From Hemicentrotus pulcherrimus (taxonomy: Eukaryota > Echinodermata > Echinoidea > Camarodonta > Strongylocentrotidae): a DNA stretch of 23,730 nt. The notes beneath the pieces were generated by a model. The model was given only the letters and a program-made list of their open reading frames with translations. It had not been told where the DNA came from and ran no database searches. The DNA lies in NCBI GenBank assembly GCA_003118195.1, contig BEXV01000479.1, forward strand, positions 146,018 through 169,747, written 5' to 3'. This document shows, one piece after another, positions 1 to 9,392 of the stretch (position 1 is its first letter; each line of letters starts with the position of its first letter). Made by a program: the position numbers and the translations under genes.

Positions 1-278
1 GAGTTTAAACGACATGGAACATTAATCGCAATTAGGCTGTATCTGAAAATGCAAAAATATCAATGAAGGATAAAATATTGTCAGATATTTTGGCATCATT
101 TGATAGAACAGACCCTTAGCTGTTAACAGGTATGACAATTCCCTGAAAATAACTTGAAATATTTATTTGGGGAGACTTTTTTCCAATTGATTTTGTTTTG
201 TGATGCACTGTACATTACTTGTCATGAATACCGGTACCAATCACTCTATATTTTATGTTGCTTTTTTAATGTTCATAG
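1..278. other. KIF16B intron, left edge of window
   Basis: AT-rich sequence lying upstream of the first exon I can support. It ends in a T-rich run and the acceptor ttcatag at 272-278. I see no exon, repeat or RNA gene in it. The motor, FHA and coiled-coil exons expected for this gene family must lie further left, outside the window. Confidence 0.6.
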
Positions 279-326
279 AATGCGAATGCAGATAACAGTC
301 CAGAGGATACACAAAGGAGGATATCA
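279..326 (+). CDS. KIF16B: KIF16B exon 1 of window (linker)
   Basis: A 48-bp open stretch between acceptor ttcatag and donor gtaagt. It reads NANADNSPEDTQRRIS in phase 0 and joins the PX exon in frame. It is polar and low in hydrophobic residues, as expected of the linker before the PX domain. Support is the strong donor and phase agreement. The sequence is too short to be diagnostic alone. Confidence 0.6.
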
Positions 327-3300
327 GTAAGTGTGGTTTAATCCTTTGAATCCAATTCAGTTTCGTTATAACAGGCATCTTCTGTAGACCCTAGCCTGAG
401 TTATCTAAGATTTACTTTTTAGGAGGGGGGGGGGGTAATCTGTGATAGTTACCATGACATTTACAATGTGATACACAGTCTATTTTGACAGTGTATTAAT
501 TAGGAAAGTAACATAGAATTTTCCTAGATAAGGGCAAATCACCTGTACAGGCATACCCAATAAACTGGCTATTAGCTGATCTTAGTACATTTTCTGCTTA
601 GTTACGAATTACAGGGTGCTGTAGTGGCTAATTATGTTTCGATAATATCTAACATTCGTCTTCAATAAATGAGCCTTTCCAATATTTGCTTCAACTATTT
701 ACAAGTCCTGAAGAAAACTCAAACCTAAAACAAGAAGTACTTTGAAGTAGATTGTCCATGTATCGGATTTGAAAATCTATGATTTCATTCAGTCTGTCCA
801 TTCAGGAGGCCCTGGTGTTGGGAGGGGTGGGGGGGGGAGGGACACCACTCTTTGAAAGGTGGATAAAATGCATCAAACAAGACCATCAATTAAGGGAAGA
901 TTTTAAAAAAATCATTTTCTTTCCGCATTAGCTCTCCATTCTCCCTCTATTTTTCTTGTCTGTCTTTTTTGTTCCTTCATGTTTTTATGATTTAATTTGG
1001 CTGAGTTTTCTAATGCACTTTGTCTAAATCACACACCATTTTCTCCTTTCCAGAATCTGACTTTCATAGAGACGCCCCACACTGCGGCCCTTGAGAACCC
1101 TATTCAGATAACCCTCCCACGGTTCATGCAGAGAGGCCATGGATGGGACTCCTATTTCGTCTTTGAACTTCATGTGAGTATTCAAGGGAGGGGTTATAAT
1201 AATAATTATATGTGCTTAAATAGCGCCTTACACGTACTTTATCAGAAGTCTCTAAGCACTCTACAATAATGCAGCATAAATCATCCTGGCTTTAGCAGAG
1301 CAGCTGTCACGCGCTTTGCGTTTCAAGGAATAAATTCCTACAAGGTCCCCATTTACTTCACCTGGGTGGAGTTCAGCATAATGTGGATGGATTTCTTGCT
1401 GCAGGAAGTTAATGTCCTGGAATGGGATTTGAACTCATGACCTTATGATTGAAAGACGATGGGGATTAGTTAAATGATGATTGCTGAGATTCCCATTGCA
1501 TATTAAAATGCATGAAAAATTTAGAAGCTATACAAACTGTATAAAACACTCTTTGTATGTTTAATGTAATGATGATCGTTATTTAGGTATATTTCATCTG
1601 TGCTTTCATTGAGGAAAACAACAATTTTATAGGATGGGAGACCCTGTGCAAATAAATTAACATTTTCCACTCCCTGGGGAGCATACTCAACAAACATCAA
1701 TCTTTACCATTTAAACCAATGTGTTATGATCTCTCCTTCAAGTTTAGCTGAAAGTCCTAAATGAGTCATGGATCGTGTTCAGAAGATACAGGAGATTCAG
1801 GGAGCTTCATGATTATATGAGGAGAAAATACAAAGAGGTAAAATTAACTATTATTATTTCTGAACTAATTTGTTTATATTGTAATTGATTCTATTTCACT
1901 TTGGTCAACTTGCCAGATCTTTTCTTTGATTTAATGAGCATGATGATACGTTTTCATCTTTTCACAATACAACTGTAGTAGAACTTTATAGAAACCTTGA
2001 TGGAAATGATTAGAAATTGGTAAAGATCTTTCCTGTGTTTTCTTCCTGTGATAGTGGAAGCACAAAAAGTAAGCCATTTTCAGACAAGCGCCCATCCTCA
2101 TCTGCATCAGGATGAAAATTGTATTTCTCTTCATAGTTTCATCATGTATCATGTAATACCAACTCGACAACTCAAATGCTAACTCTGTGTATTAAACTTC
2201 ACCAATAAGTAAATTGATTTGATTTTTTTCCTTTTTCCCCCTCCCCTCTATAGGTGAATGCCTTACAGTTTCCGCCTCGTCGTCTCTTTGGAAAAAAATC
2301 TGAGAGAGTGGTGCTAAGGAGGAGGATGGAGCTGGAGGTACGTCTTGTAATATTGTTTGGGCAAATTGTGGTGTAACCAAACTTAATTAAATTCTTTTAT
2401 TACAAAAAAGGGCATTGCGTATTTGTACTGGTTCTCTTTTTTTTTAGCCCATACAGACCCATTATTTTAAAGTTAAAAACCTTAAAAGTCACTGACTTAC
2501 ATACTCTCCAAGTTGCAATTTTTATGTTTAAATACATGAATAAGCAACTGCCACCTTCATTCGATATTTTTTTTGTTCATAATAATGGAATTCATTCTTA
2601 TCCAACTCGTATTTCTGAGAATTTCCATTTAACTAACCCCAGACTGTTAATTGTACATAAATCAATCAGACACCATGGCCTCGATTTATGGAACAATTTA
2701 TCTAAAATGATTAAATCATGCACGACCCTTCATTCTTTTAAAGCGACACTAAAACGTCTCATTATATCCTCATACAAAACTGTTTCTCATTAAACTTCGT
2801 CTCTTAATTCGAATATATTTTTAATTTATTAATACTTAAAATAAAGTATTATTGTATTATAAACATTACGTACCCCATTCGTACTTGCACATGCACTTTC
2901 ACTGCACCCATTTGATCAATTTCGCATGTACAATTATATAATTTAAGAGTTCGCCGCTATTCTTTCGAGGCCGCCATCGATTTCAAGCTTACCGCTCATG
3001 ATGGCGGTCTCCTGCATTTTCTGTAATTTATCTTTCTTTTTTTTCATTGAAATTGTATTTGTATTTATATGCATCTTATTCAATGTACTTAAAAATGTGT
3101 AATTGTGCAAAATGAAGAAATATTTGTTACTTTATGTATATGGATATATTTCATTTTGAAAATGCAGAAATAAAATAAAACAAACAAACAAACAAATAAA
3201 GAAAAAAATGATAAAATCCTGTACCACATTATCATTCTACTGTACTCCCATTGAATGCTGCCATGAATGTTTATATATCAGAGACTATAGAAAAGTATGT

Positions 3301-3880
3301 CATGTGGTGGAGAAGGAGTTATATTGAATGAGTTATAAATAGATTTTAACATTTAGAACAACTTAACCCAAGTCTTTCCATGTGATTGAGACCAATATTG
3401 ATTTTCCATGTATCAGTGCAGGTATTATTCAAGCATATGTTGCTGCACTATTTTGGTATTAGTTCTTAATGTATTCAAAGCTAACAGATTTATGTATTAA
3501 TGGGATCTAACTTTATAATCAGTGTACATGTACATTTATGTACCGTACAATTTGTTTCTTTTCTTCATCAGACAGTAAAAGTATCCTGTTCACTGTTTTT
3601 CAGTCTAAAATAAGGAGCAGTACTTTAGAATCTTGAGATATTTGCCACATTCAATATTTTAAAAGAAATTTACCTTACCTTACCTTTAAATTTTGACCTT
3701 TTTTTTCATGAATTCTGTTTCCAGAGATATCTTCAGAATCTCATGCACGTGTGTATGAAGATACCCAAGTGCCCCATCGCACCGGGTCCGGGTCGCGTCC
3801 TTTCCAAGCAGGTCCTATGCGAGTGGTCGCCGTTCTTCCGCAAGGGTGCCTTCGACATCACAAAGTATGGCACCGGATGA
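279..3880 (+). CDS. KIF16B: KIF16B-like kinesin, C-terminal part (five exons)
   Basis: This is the 3' end of a kinesin-3 family gene. The coding exons are 279-326, 1054-1173, 1748-1837, 2254-2337 and 3725-3880, all joined in phase 0 at GT..AG introns, giving 165 residues. Residues 17-165 form a PX domain. The sequence shows the basic phosphoinositide motif RRYRRFRELH, the proline-basic loop FPPRRLFGKK, the helix ERVVLRRRMELERYL, and the C-terminus SPFFRKGAFDITKYGTG. That end closely resembles the vertebrate KIF16B terminus, which also finishes in GTG. In the known family the PX domain binds PI3P on early endosomes and the N-terminal motor carries them to microtubule plus ends. Motor, FHA and coiled-coil parts are not in the window. 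The gene is convergent with CFAP70. Among PX kinesins I am confident of KIF16B, based on the tail match recalled from the family rather than on a database search. Confidence 0.88.
327..1053. other. KIF16B intron with two poly-G runs
   Basis: A 727-bp intron. It carries an uninterrupted G run at about 423-435 and a second G-rich stretch at about 815-841 of four G runs. The rest is AT-rich without recognisable elements. Poly-G runs of this kind slow replication and are a common source of assembly error. Confidence 0.6.
1054..1173 (+). CDS. KIF16B: KIF16B PX domain exon, first strands
   Basis: A 40-codon phase-0 exon between the acceptor ctcctttccag and donor gtgagt. It contains NPIQITLPRFMQRGHG and ends DSYFVFELH, the first beta strands of the PX fold. 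KIF16B has the matching pattern of I-x-I-P-R-Y then GxG and F-E-F-E-V. The open frame continues upstream to about 997, but that part is intron, not an initiation site. Confidence 0.88.
1195..1456 (-). mobile_element. tRNA-derived SINE-like element, copy 1
   Basis: Read on the - strand, the element starts near 1456 with a tRNA-like head. A B-box-like GAGTTCAAATCCC lies at 1436-1424. A central body follows, including AGGAATTTATTCCTTGAAACG, and it ends in a (TTA)n-type tail at 1205-1195. The second copy at 9393-9612 shares the body (tttcaaggaataaattccta and catttacttcacctgggtgg on +) and the trinucleotide tail, in the same orientation. The combination of tRNA-like head, shared body and simple-repeat tail is SINE architecture. 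I cannot assign the family. The element sits in the KIF16B intron just after the donor at 1174. Confidence 0.7.
1748..1837 (+). CDS. KIF16B: KIF16B PX domain exon with PI3P motif
   Basis: A 30-codon phase-0 exon that follows gtttag and stops at a gtaaaa donor. It reads LKVLNESWIVFRRYRRFREL and continues to HDYMRRKYKE. The RRYRRF segment is the canonical PX phosphoinositide-binding signature: the first arginine contacts the 3-phosphate in family members. The preceding VLNESW matches the V-L-D-E-T-W of vertebrate KIF16B. The exon is too short to appear as a long ORF. Confidence 0.9.
2254..2337 (+). CDS. KIF16B: KIF16B PX domain exon, proline loop
   Basis: A 28-codon phase-0 exon after a long pyrimidine tract and acceptor ctctatag, with donor gtacgt. 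It encodes the PX membrane-insertion loop FPPRRLFGKK and the helix SERVVLRRRMELE. In KIF16B the Leu-Phe pair of this loop is reported to insert into the membrane, and both residues are present here. The basic helix supplies a further phosphate-binding arginine in the family. Confidence 0.9.
2398..3208 (+). mobile_element. 5'-truncated LINE: reverse transcriptase C-terminus and 3' UTR
   Basis: A non-LTR retrotransposon end inserted in the KIF16B intron. The translation runs through QKRALRICTGS and AHTDPLF. After a one-base frameshift near 2461-2468 it continues KLKTLKVTDLHTLQVAIF, IHSYPTR, GLDLWNNL and LHSFKATLKRL to a stop at 2791-2793. The HSYxTR ... WNxL ... SFKxxLK pattern is typical of the C-terminal end of CR1/L2/Jockey-type reverse transcriptases. 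A 3' UTR of about 390 bp follows, then a tail of AAATAAAATAAAAC and AAAC units ending near 3208. The frameshift and truncation make it a dead copy. I could not identify target site duplications. Confidence 0.75.
2967..3011 (+). other. Hairpin in LINE 3' UTR
   Basis: The arms gaggccgccatc (2967-2978) and gatggcggtctc (3000-3011) pair with one mismatch around a 21-nt loop. It is the only GC-rich patch in this 3' UTR. In several LINE families the reverse transcriptase recognises a 3' UTR stem-loop, so this is a plausible recognition hairpin. That role is inferred. Confidence 0.5.
3725..3880 (+). CDS. KIF16B: KIF16B terminal coding exon with stop
   Basis: A 51-codon exon plus TGA at 3878-3880, after the acceptor tgtttccag. 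It begins RYLQNLMHVCMKIPKC and ends CEWSPFFRKG then AFDITKYGTG. The end mirrors the vertebrate KIF16B C-terminus (E-F-S-P-F-F-K-K-G ... G-T-G). It closes the PX fold. It is more GC-rich than the flanking intron and UTR. Confidence 0.92.
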   Translation, partial: RYLQNLMHVCMKIPKCPIAPGPGRVLSKQVLCEWSPFFRKGAFDITKYGTG

Positions 3881-4680
3881 TGAGGGTGAACAACCCTGAT
3901 AGAACTGTTTAGAAATCTGAACAGAACTTGCCATAAATCAGGAATTAAACGAGTCCTACGTCAAGATGTTGCCTGTGTATGCTGATCGGCGCTTCAGGAA
4001 TCATATATGCCTTGCTTTTATCCTTGCCAATTTTGCAGTGAAGAATAGAACCAAAATGAGATGATTCAAGGAAAATTTTGCCAACTTTTTTTCCTTTTTT
4101 TCTGGTCACTGATGTTGACTCAGTCGTGTCCATTTGCCTAATTATGACTCCTGTATGATATGACTCCAGAGACTTACAGTCCTTACCCACTGTATGTTCA
4201 TTAAACAGGGGTCACACCCGATCCTTTGACAATCGTCGGACTAAAGTAAAGCACATTCATGTTCCCGTTCCATAGTTGTAATGGATGAGTCAAACAAGGT
4301 ACCCCGATACTATGAAAAATACGATTCCAGAAAGGCGTATAGGAACTGAAACTTTGAACACCTATGAGAGCAAATCACAAGAATGCATAAAAACTAAATA
4401 TGTATGATATCATGATAATGACCAAACTGTAATATGTGAGCCAATACGATGGCTACTAATGGGTTAGTTATTAAAATGATGCCTCACTTGTTCAAGTTGA
4501 AACTTTTTGTGCAAAATGTAATCATGGTCACTATTCAAAATCCATTTGTCTTCTCAAGTAATGATTTTAGAATATCTATTCAAATGAGTCTAGTCACCTA
4601 GATCATATGATATCAGGAAACATTTTTTTTTTATTAACAATTTATAATGTCAATAAAAAGTCTTGTGTTGTGGTTAATCA
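3881..4680 (+). other. KIF16B: Probable KIF16B 3' UTR (short form)
   Basis: AT-rich sequence following the TGA with no further coding signal. I place a provisional end just after the AATAAA at 4652-4657. Several later AATAAA motifs (for example near 4935) mean the true UTR could be longer. Confidence 0.4.
4652..4657 (+). terminator. Candidate KIF16B poly(A) signal
   Basis: AATAAA followed within about 5-20 nt by tcttgtgttgtggtt, a GT-rich downstream element of the kind CstF binds. This is the first AATAAA after the KIF16B stop with such an element. RNA 3'-end data would decide. Confidence 0.45.
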
Positions 4681-4909
4681 TTGTCACTATTAAGAGGAAC
4701 TATTCTTCTTTCAAGAATCGGTAGAACTTTCTTTGGGGAGTCCTGCTCTCGAATGACGGGTAAAACACGGCTCAACTGTGATGAAATATTCTTATTTTAA
4801 AACCTTGTGATTTATACCTCGATTGCATGATAATGCTACATGTATGTCAAAGATTCCCCGTAAAGTAGGAATAATTTTTTCTCACCTTTTTCATGAAATT
4901 ATTGTAACG

Positions 4910-4982
4910 TATGGTTTATTCTTAAGATTAATCAATAAAGATCTGAGAAGATATAAACTTTATTTATCGGGAATAAACCATA
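4910..4982 (+). other. 73-nt imperfect hairpin
   Basis: The outer arms tatggtttattc (4910-4921) and gaataaaccata (4971-4982) are perfect complements. Inside them, aataaag and ctttatt pair again, giving an extended stem with a small asymmetric bulge. The length resembles a pre-miRNA or short foldback, but the stem is nearly all A/U. It lies downstream of the proposed KIF16B poly(A) signal. Confidence 0.4.
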
Positions 4983-5486
4983 TAATCACAATCATTTTGT
5001 GAAAAGAGGTTAAAAAAAGTTATTCCAATTTTATGGGGAACAGTGTCAATACTATGTGATGTGTGGGGCAAAATATGATAGAGTATTTTATATTCATACA
5101 TGTACATGCATGTAAATAAATGTATGCTTTCATATGCATTAATAATGGAATGTCTAGTTCAATTAGATTTGCTTCTTAAAGCCACCATAAACCCAATGAC
5201 CTGACTATAACAGTGTTATAAAAGATATAGAAAAATATGAAATGCAGAATTTCTAAAACTATAATTTCTTCCAAAACATAGCCCAAATTATTATGTAATA
5301 CTGCATAGAAATACTGAAATATTATGTTTACAATTCTTTAACATTCAAAGCACTGTGCAACTTTTACACTACTGATAAGTGTGGCTAATACTTTATATAA
5401 AACCTTGTTGATTTGATGAAATTGCGAAGACTAAGACGATCATGTTTGATTACAATCTCTTGCATTGGTGTCGTTGTTTTTATTAG

Positions 5487-5585
5487 AGTAGCCATGTGAA
5501 GCAGCTTGTCTCTAACAATACATTTGCAATAGTCATAAATATTTGCAAACTTTGGAAGGAGCTCAAAGAAATATATGAATTGCAG
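5487..5585 (+). CDS. Candidate orphan exon (33 codons), unknown gene
   Basis: A 99-bp open stretch in phase 0 between the acceptor gtttttattag and the donor CAG/gtaggc. The product begins SSHVKQLVSNNTF and ends LWKELKEIYELQ, a hydrophobic then amphipathic helical pattern. No family is recognised. Phase 0 at both ends makes it joinable to the candidate terminal exons at 5873 and 8019, and formally to the KIF16B exons upstream. Open stretches of this size occur by chance in such DNA, so this is only a candidate. Confidence 0.25.
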
Positions 5586-5872
5586 GTAGGCAATAGTGGG
5601 TCATGTGTAATAATTTACAAAACAGAATGAAATTAGTTTGAATTATTCAATGCTTTTTAATAATGTGCTAGACACCTGTGTGCTAGTCAAGTACACCACT
5701 CTATCATTTTAAATCGAAACTAGAACTAAGTTGCAAAGGCTTTTCATATTAAAGAAATTAAAAGAGCACTAATATTAGAGGTATGTTTTATTCAATATGT
5801 AAATGTATTTCCTCACTCTTTGACTGTGTGCTTAGTAGCCTTTATTATTAATGTTATTTTTGATGTGTTTAG

Positions 5873-5992
5873 TATTCTTTGCAAATGTCATCCATGTTGA
5901 TGATCATGGAAATGGAGAATTTGGTCTGCGACCAAGACTTTTACCTCCCATCCTTTAGTCATTATTTCTTGCTTCGGAAGCACTTCAAATAG
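5873..5992 (+). CDS. Candidate orphan terminal exon (39 codons)
   Basis: After the acceptor gatgtgtttag the phase-0 frame is open for 39 codons to TAG at 5990-5992. The residues include MIMEMENLVCDQDFYLPSF and end LLRKHFK. It could follow the 5487-5585 candidate in frame. No homologue is recognised and the polypyrimidine tract is weak. A chance ORF is the main alternative. Confidence 0.15.
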   Translation, partial: YSLQMSSMLMIMEMENLVCDQDFYLPSFSHYFLLRKHFK

Positions 5993-8018
5993 CTAGGAAT
6001 TGCATAAAATGTAATACAAAACATGTGCCAGTTAACTAATCTTGGTAATTTTACTACATGCTGTTTAAAGAGAAAAGCACAGTATTGAAATAAATCAAAA
6101 GGGTCATGAAAAAAATTTCCTTATTTTCTAGCGTACTAGGAAGTTTGCTTGTGGAACAAGAACATGTTGCAAAATCATGCGTTTGGTGATTTAATCATCA
6201 ATATTTCATGATTTATCCATCATGTTACAAATTTCCTGTGTTTTGACAGATCACCCTTATCGTATATTACTTATGGAATCTAAAATCATGTTCTATTCCT
6301 TCTAAATAAAATAACAAATAATATGATATGGTGAATTCCAGAAGAAAAACAGTATTTGGGGAAAGATATTTTCTTAAGTTTTCTGATCAAACATATAACC
6401 CTGCCTTATATTGAACACTAGTTGAGTAGTAGAAGGTATGGTATTTGTCTCGGACCAACTAGAAGCGTCAAAGAAAGAAAAAAATCATGACATTTATAAT
6501 TTGATATTGTAGGGTTAGGGTTCAGGATATTGTTTCATATTACATGAACAATGAATATTACTCATATATGTATAGACTGTGATTTCAGGTAAGAATAGAT
6601 GGCAAACTTTGTTAGTCTTGATTTGTTTATTTAAATTCATTTTTGTGTGCATTCATTAGTTTGTAAATGCTGTTAATCATACATGTATGTGCTGCAATCT
6701 AATTTATTTTGATGATGTTGTATCTGTTTTTAATTACATGCGGTTATAACATTGTGAAAAGCTCAGTACTGGGTCTCTATGGAGAAGACTTGTGTGAAGT
6801 TCTTTTTATTTATTTTTTTTAATTTTAGGGAATGCATTTCCCTGTCTTATACAGTATCATCTGCATTTTAAAAATCATATTTCTGCTTGTTTGCTTAAAG
6901 ATCATCGAAAGTGTTAAAACATAATACTTTTCATCACATTGCCGTCACCGAGGAATCTATCCTCCCCTTCACATTCAAAAATGATGTCAATTCAAAAGTT
7001 TGGAAGAAGGCATTTCAAAATTACATCAGGCATGTTATTCTAATCATTTTAAAATTTTGAAATTTTACAGATTTTGTCATTTCTCTGTGTTTTGCTTTTG
7101 CTAGTGATATCTTGAAGTAGGATGTATATTTCTATGTACATGTCAGTGCAATATAGATTATAATTTAGTGTTGCTTAACTTTAAATGGTTGTGTTACTTT
7201 GTAATGTAAATAGATAGGCTTGCTACCTACCAACTTTATCCACTGAACAGGATATTGTTTCCCAAGTAGGTATAAAATGTCATTATTCACCTAGTTTTGT
7301 TATTCTTTCTTTAATGTGCTACTTTATTATAGCTATTAAATCATAAAGAATTGATTTTTATTTTGGAATTTCCCTTCGGCTGTGCTAGAATAATAAAATT
7401 CTCCCTCTTAATGATTATGAAGACATCTTCATGTTGATATATCTCTGTATACCCATATCTTTAATGCCATATGAAGATAACTACTTAAGAATGTATATAC
7501 AGTATGTTTACCATGTACATATCTTGTAAATAATGTATATTTAAATGTCTTTCTATTTTCTTAATTCTGAGCTACATAGAAATGTAATGCATGTGGTAAT
7601 TCACCCGCACCCTCATTCATGAAATCTGACTCTGGCCAAGTTATTAATTAATTATGCACTGAATTAGTGAACAACTAGCAAAATGAATTTTTTTTATAAA
7701 TAATAGCCCAGAAGCTTCAAAGCATGGTTGAAGAGACAAGTTAACCCATTAAGCTTAAAAAAGTATGTCACATACTTTAAAAAGTATGAAAATACCTGGA
7801 GATCATGTGACTTATATAAATTTGTAAACTTTGTGAAAGACACTGGAAGTTGCCTTTTTTCTTCTTCTTATTTAAAAAAAAACAAATTCAAGAACATGAC
7901 TAATCTGATTGTATTGAAAGATTGTTGGCTTTTTGTACTTTTTTCATGATTTTAAACTAGTATTCAATCAGTCAGCGAATGTTTTCATGTGTGAAAAATG
8001 ATGGTTTCAACTTTCCAG
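5993..8018. other. AT-rich intergenic sequence
   Basis: No supported gene. The stretch is rich in TGTAAAT/ATGTA motifs and ATTTA. A short interrupted palindrome, aaagtatg-tca-catacttt, lies at about 7760-7778. A phase-0 stretch of 20 codons after the acceptor ttattttctag (6132-6194) is too short to support. The open frame at 7728-7949 is lysine/phenylalanine-rich and looks like AT-rich noise. Confidence 0.5.
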
Positions 8019-8144
8019 CTAGATTGTACAAAATCAATCACACACTCAAAAGAAAAATACCTGGAATTCTACAGGTTTATGAAACTGGATGATGGACTTG
8101 GGAAGTACGGCCCTAAGTGCAGGGCATACAGATGTAACAACTAA
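8019..8144 (+). CDS. Candidate orphan terminal exon (41 codons plus stop)
   Basis: After the acceptor tcaactttccag the phase-0 frame is open to TAA at 8142-8144. The product begins LDCTKSITHSKEKYLEFYRF and ends MKLDDGLGKYGPKCRAYRCNN with one residue break implied here only by quotation. The GC content and codon choice at 8083-8133 stand out from the AT-rich surroundings, which is the strongest hint that it is or was coding. It is in phase with the 5487-5585 candidate. I recognise no family. It could also be a decayed exon or chance. Confidence 0.28.
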   Translation, partial: LDCTKSITHSKEKYLEFYRFMKLDDGLGKYGPKCRAYRCNN

Positions 8145-8851
8145 AATAACTATGGTAGTCTAGTTGTTTTACTATTTATTGAGATAGAAATTTCAATTTC
8201 TGATATTACTGTATACAATCTAAATTTGAAGCTCATATTTCAAATGTAGTAATAGAACCCATCAACAAACAGAGCAAAATATTTTTGGTGTCGGGTACTT
8301 TCAACAGTAATGAAGAACGGTTGCCTAGAGGGAGAAAGAAAGACGTGAAAAATTAATGCATGTCATTAAAGAGATGCCATATTTTCAAATCTGCTGTTAT
8401 CTTGTTCCTCAAAACAAAGAAAAATGCCAATTTTCTATTGAAGATTATCAGACAATAATGCTATTTTGTGTAACTGGAAATAGTATTTCTAAGAGATGTA
8501 TTTATTGTCCATATTCTTTCCTCTCCTCTGTTCTTGATGAGCTTTCAATATTTTCTGTGTAATCTTGTATTGTTATATCATGGCCAGGAACCTGTCCCCA
8601 AATGGTCGCCTCATTTCATCCTTCTAATTTATCGACAAAAAGGTGAGGATTGCAACTTTTTTTGTTTGCATGACTCAGATGAAGTATCTAACTTTGAAGG
8701 GTCAAATGTCATGGGTCAAATAGGGTGACTATTTGGGGGCCGGTCCCAGACCGTTCACAAATTTACAATCATGAACATTTGATGAAAATAAATCATTTTT
8801 CTATACTTCAAGTTAAGTCTGTTTGTATTCTCATTCATTGTGTCAGTGTCC
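8145..8851. other. Intergenic sequence without recognised features
   Basis: AT-rich. The two short open frames at 8356-8562 and 8534-8728 overlap each other, lack splice or family support, and have cysteine/leucine-rich composition typical of random reading. I see no repeat or RNA gene here. Confidence 0.5.
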
Positions 8852-9063
8852 CACTCTCTCTCTCTCTCTTCCCTTCTCTCTTCCCTTCTCTCTTTCCCTT
8901 CTCTCTTTCCCTTCTCTCTTACCCTTCTCTCTTTCCCTTCTCTCTTTCCCTTCTCTCTTACCCTTCTCTCTTTCCCTTCTCTCTTTCCCCCATTTCTCTC
9001 TCTCTCTCTCTCTTCCCTTCTCTCTTTCCCCCCATCTCTCTCTCTCTCTCCCTCTTTCTCTTT
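8852..9063. repeat. CT-rich minisatellite with 39-bp higher-order period
   Basis: A pure polypyrimidine tract on the + strand. The basic unit is 12-13 bp (tttcccttctctc). In the centre two tttccc units alternate with one ttaccc unit, and this triplet recurs, giving a 39-bp higher-order period. Pure (TC)n runs flank it and two poly-C pockets precede cat. The long open frames through it on both strands (SLFPFSL-type and Arg/Glu-type) are by-products of the repeat. Confidence 0.85.
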
Positions 9064-9159
9064 AAAAAACGAAAGACAATCTTCAATATAATCAGACCAT
9101 ATTGTTTGAAACTATCAACTTCATATGTGATCCTTGAAAGTGAACTATGAAAGGAACTC

Positions 9160-9320
9160 AACAATGCATGTATAATTTGCATATCATTTTTACTAAAAAT
9201 ATGCGAATGCTAAGCAATCAATATGCATTGGGTTTGTGCAGAAGGGATGGGCATTTTTAATAACTGCAACAACAAAATTGTTATCCATTCTATATGACTA
9301 GGGTTAACGGACCAATTGAC
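9160..9320 (+). repeat. Octamer-array unit 1 (diverged)
   Basis: This segment aligns with the core of the 489-bp units to the right: aatgcatgtataatttgcat matches aatgcat...atatttgcat, and taactgcaacaacaaaattg matches taactgtaacataaaattg. The ATTTGCAT octamer is at 9175-9182. The CACCCC box seen in other members is not evident here. Divergence is high, so the boundaries are approximate. Confidence 0.5.
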
Positions 9321-9392
9321 AATAAAGGTTATGAACCATTGATATTATTAAAACTCGAAGGAACTTTTATTCTTCAATTCTGTTTTTTTGTG

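Noticed and set aside
1424..1436. Standalone tRNA gene suggested by the B-box-like sequence
   Set aside because: No cloverleaf or acceptor stem can be built around it; it fits better as the degenerate head of a SINE.
2524..2793. Independent 89-codon gene in the KIF16B intron
   Set aside because: The translation has the C-terminal pattern of a LINE reverse transcriptase and is part of a truncated element.
4200..4400. Possible DNA transposon fragment beginning ggggtcacaccc
   Set aside because: It has the feel of a dispersed repeat, but I found no second copy, inverted termini or coding sequence in the window.
6132..6194. Short phase-0 frame with three cysteines after a good acceptor
   Set aside because: Only 20 codons to a stop, with no other support.
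6511..6522. Telomere-like agggttagggtt
   Set aside because: Fewer than two full TTAGGG units; expected by chance.
8725..9182. Overlapping open frames rich in Ser/Leu/Phe/Pro on + and Arg/Glu on -
   Set aside because: They are produced by the CT-rich minisatellite, which lacks stop codons in all frames. No start context, splice support or homology.
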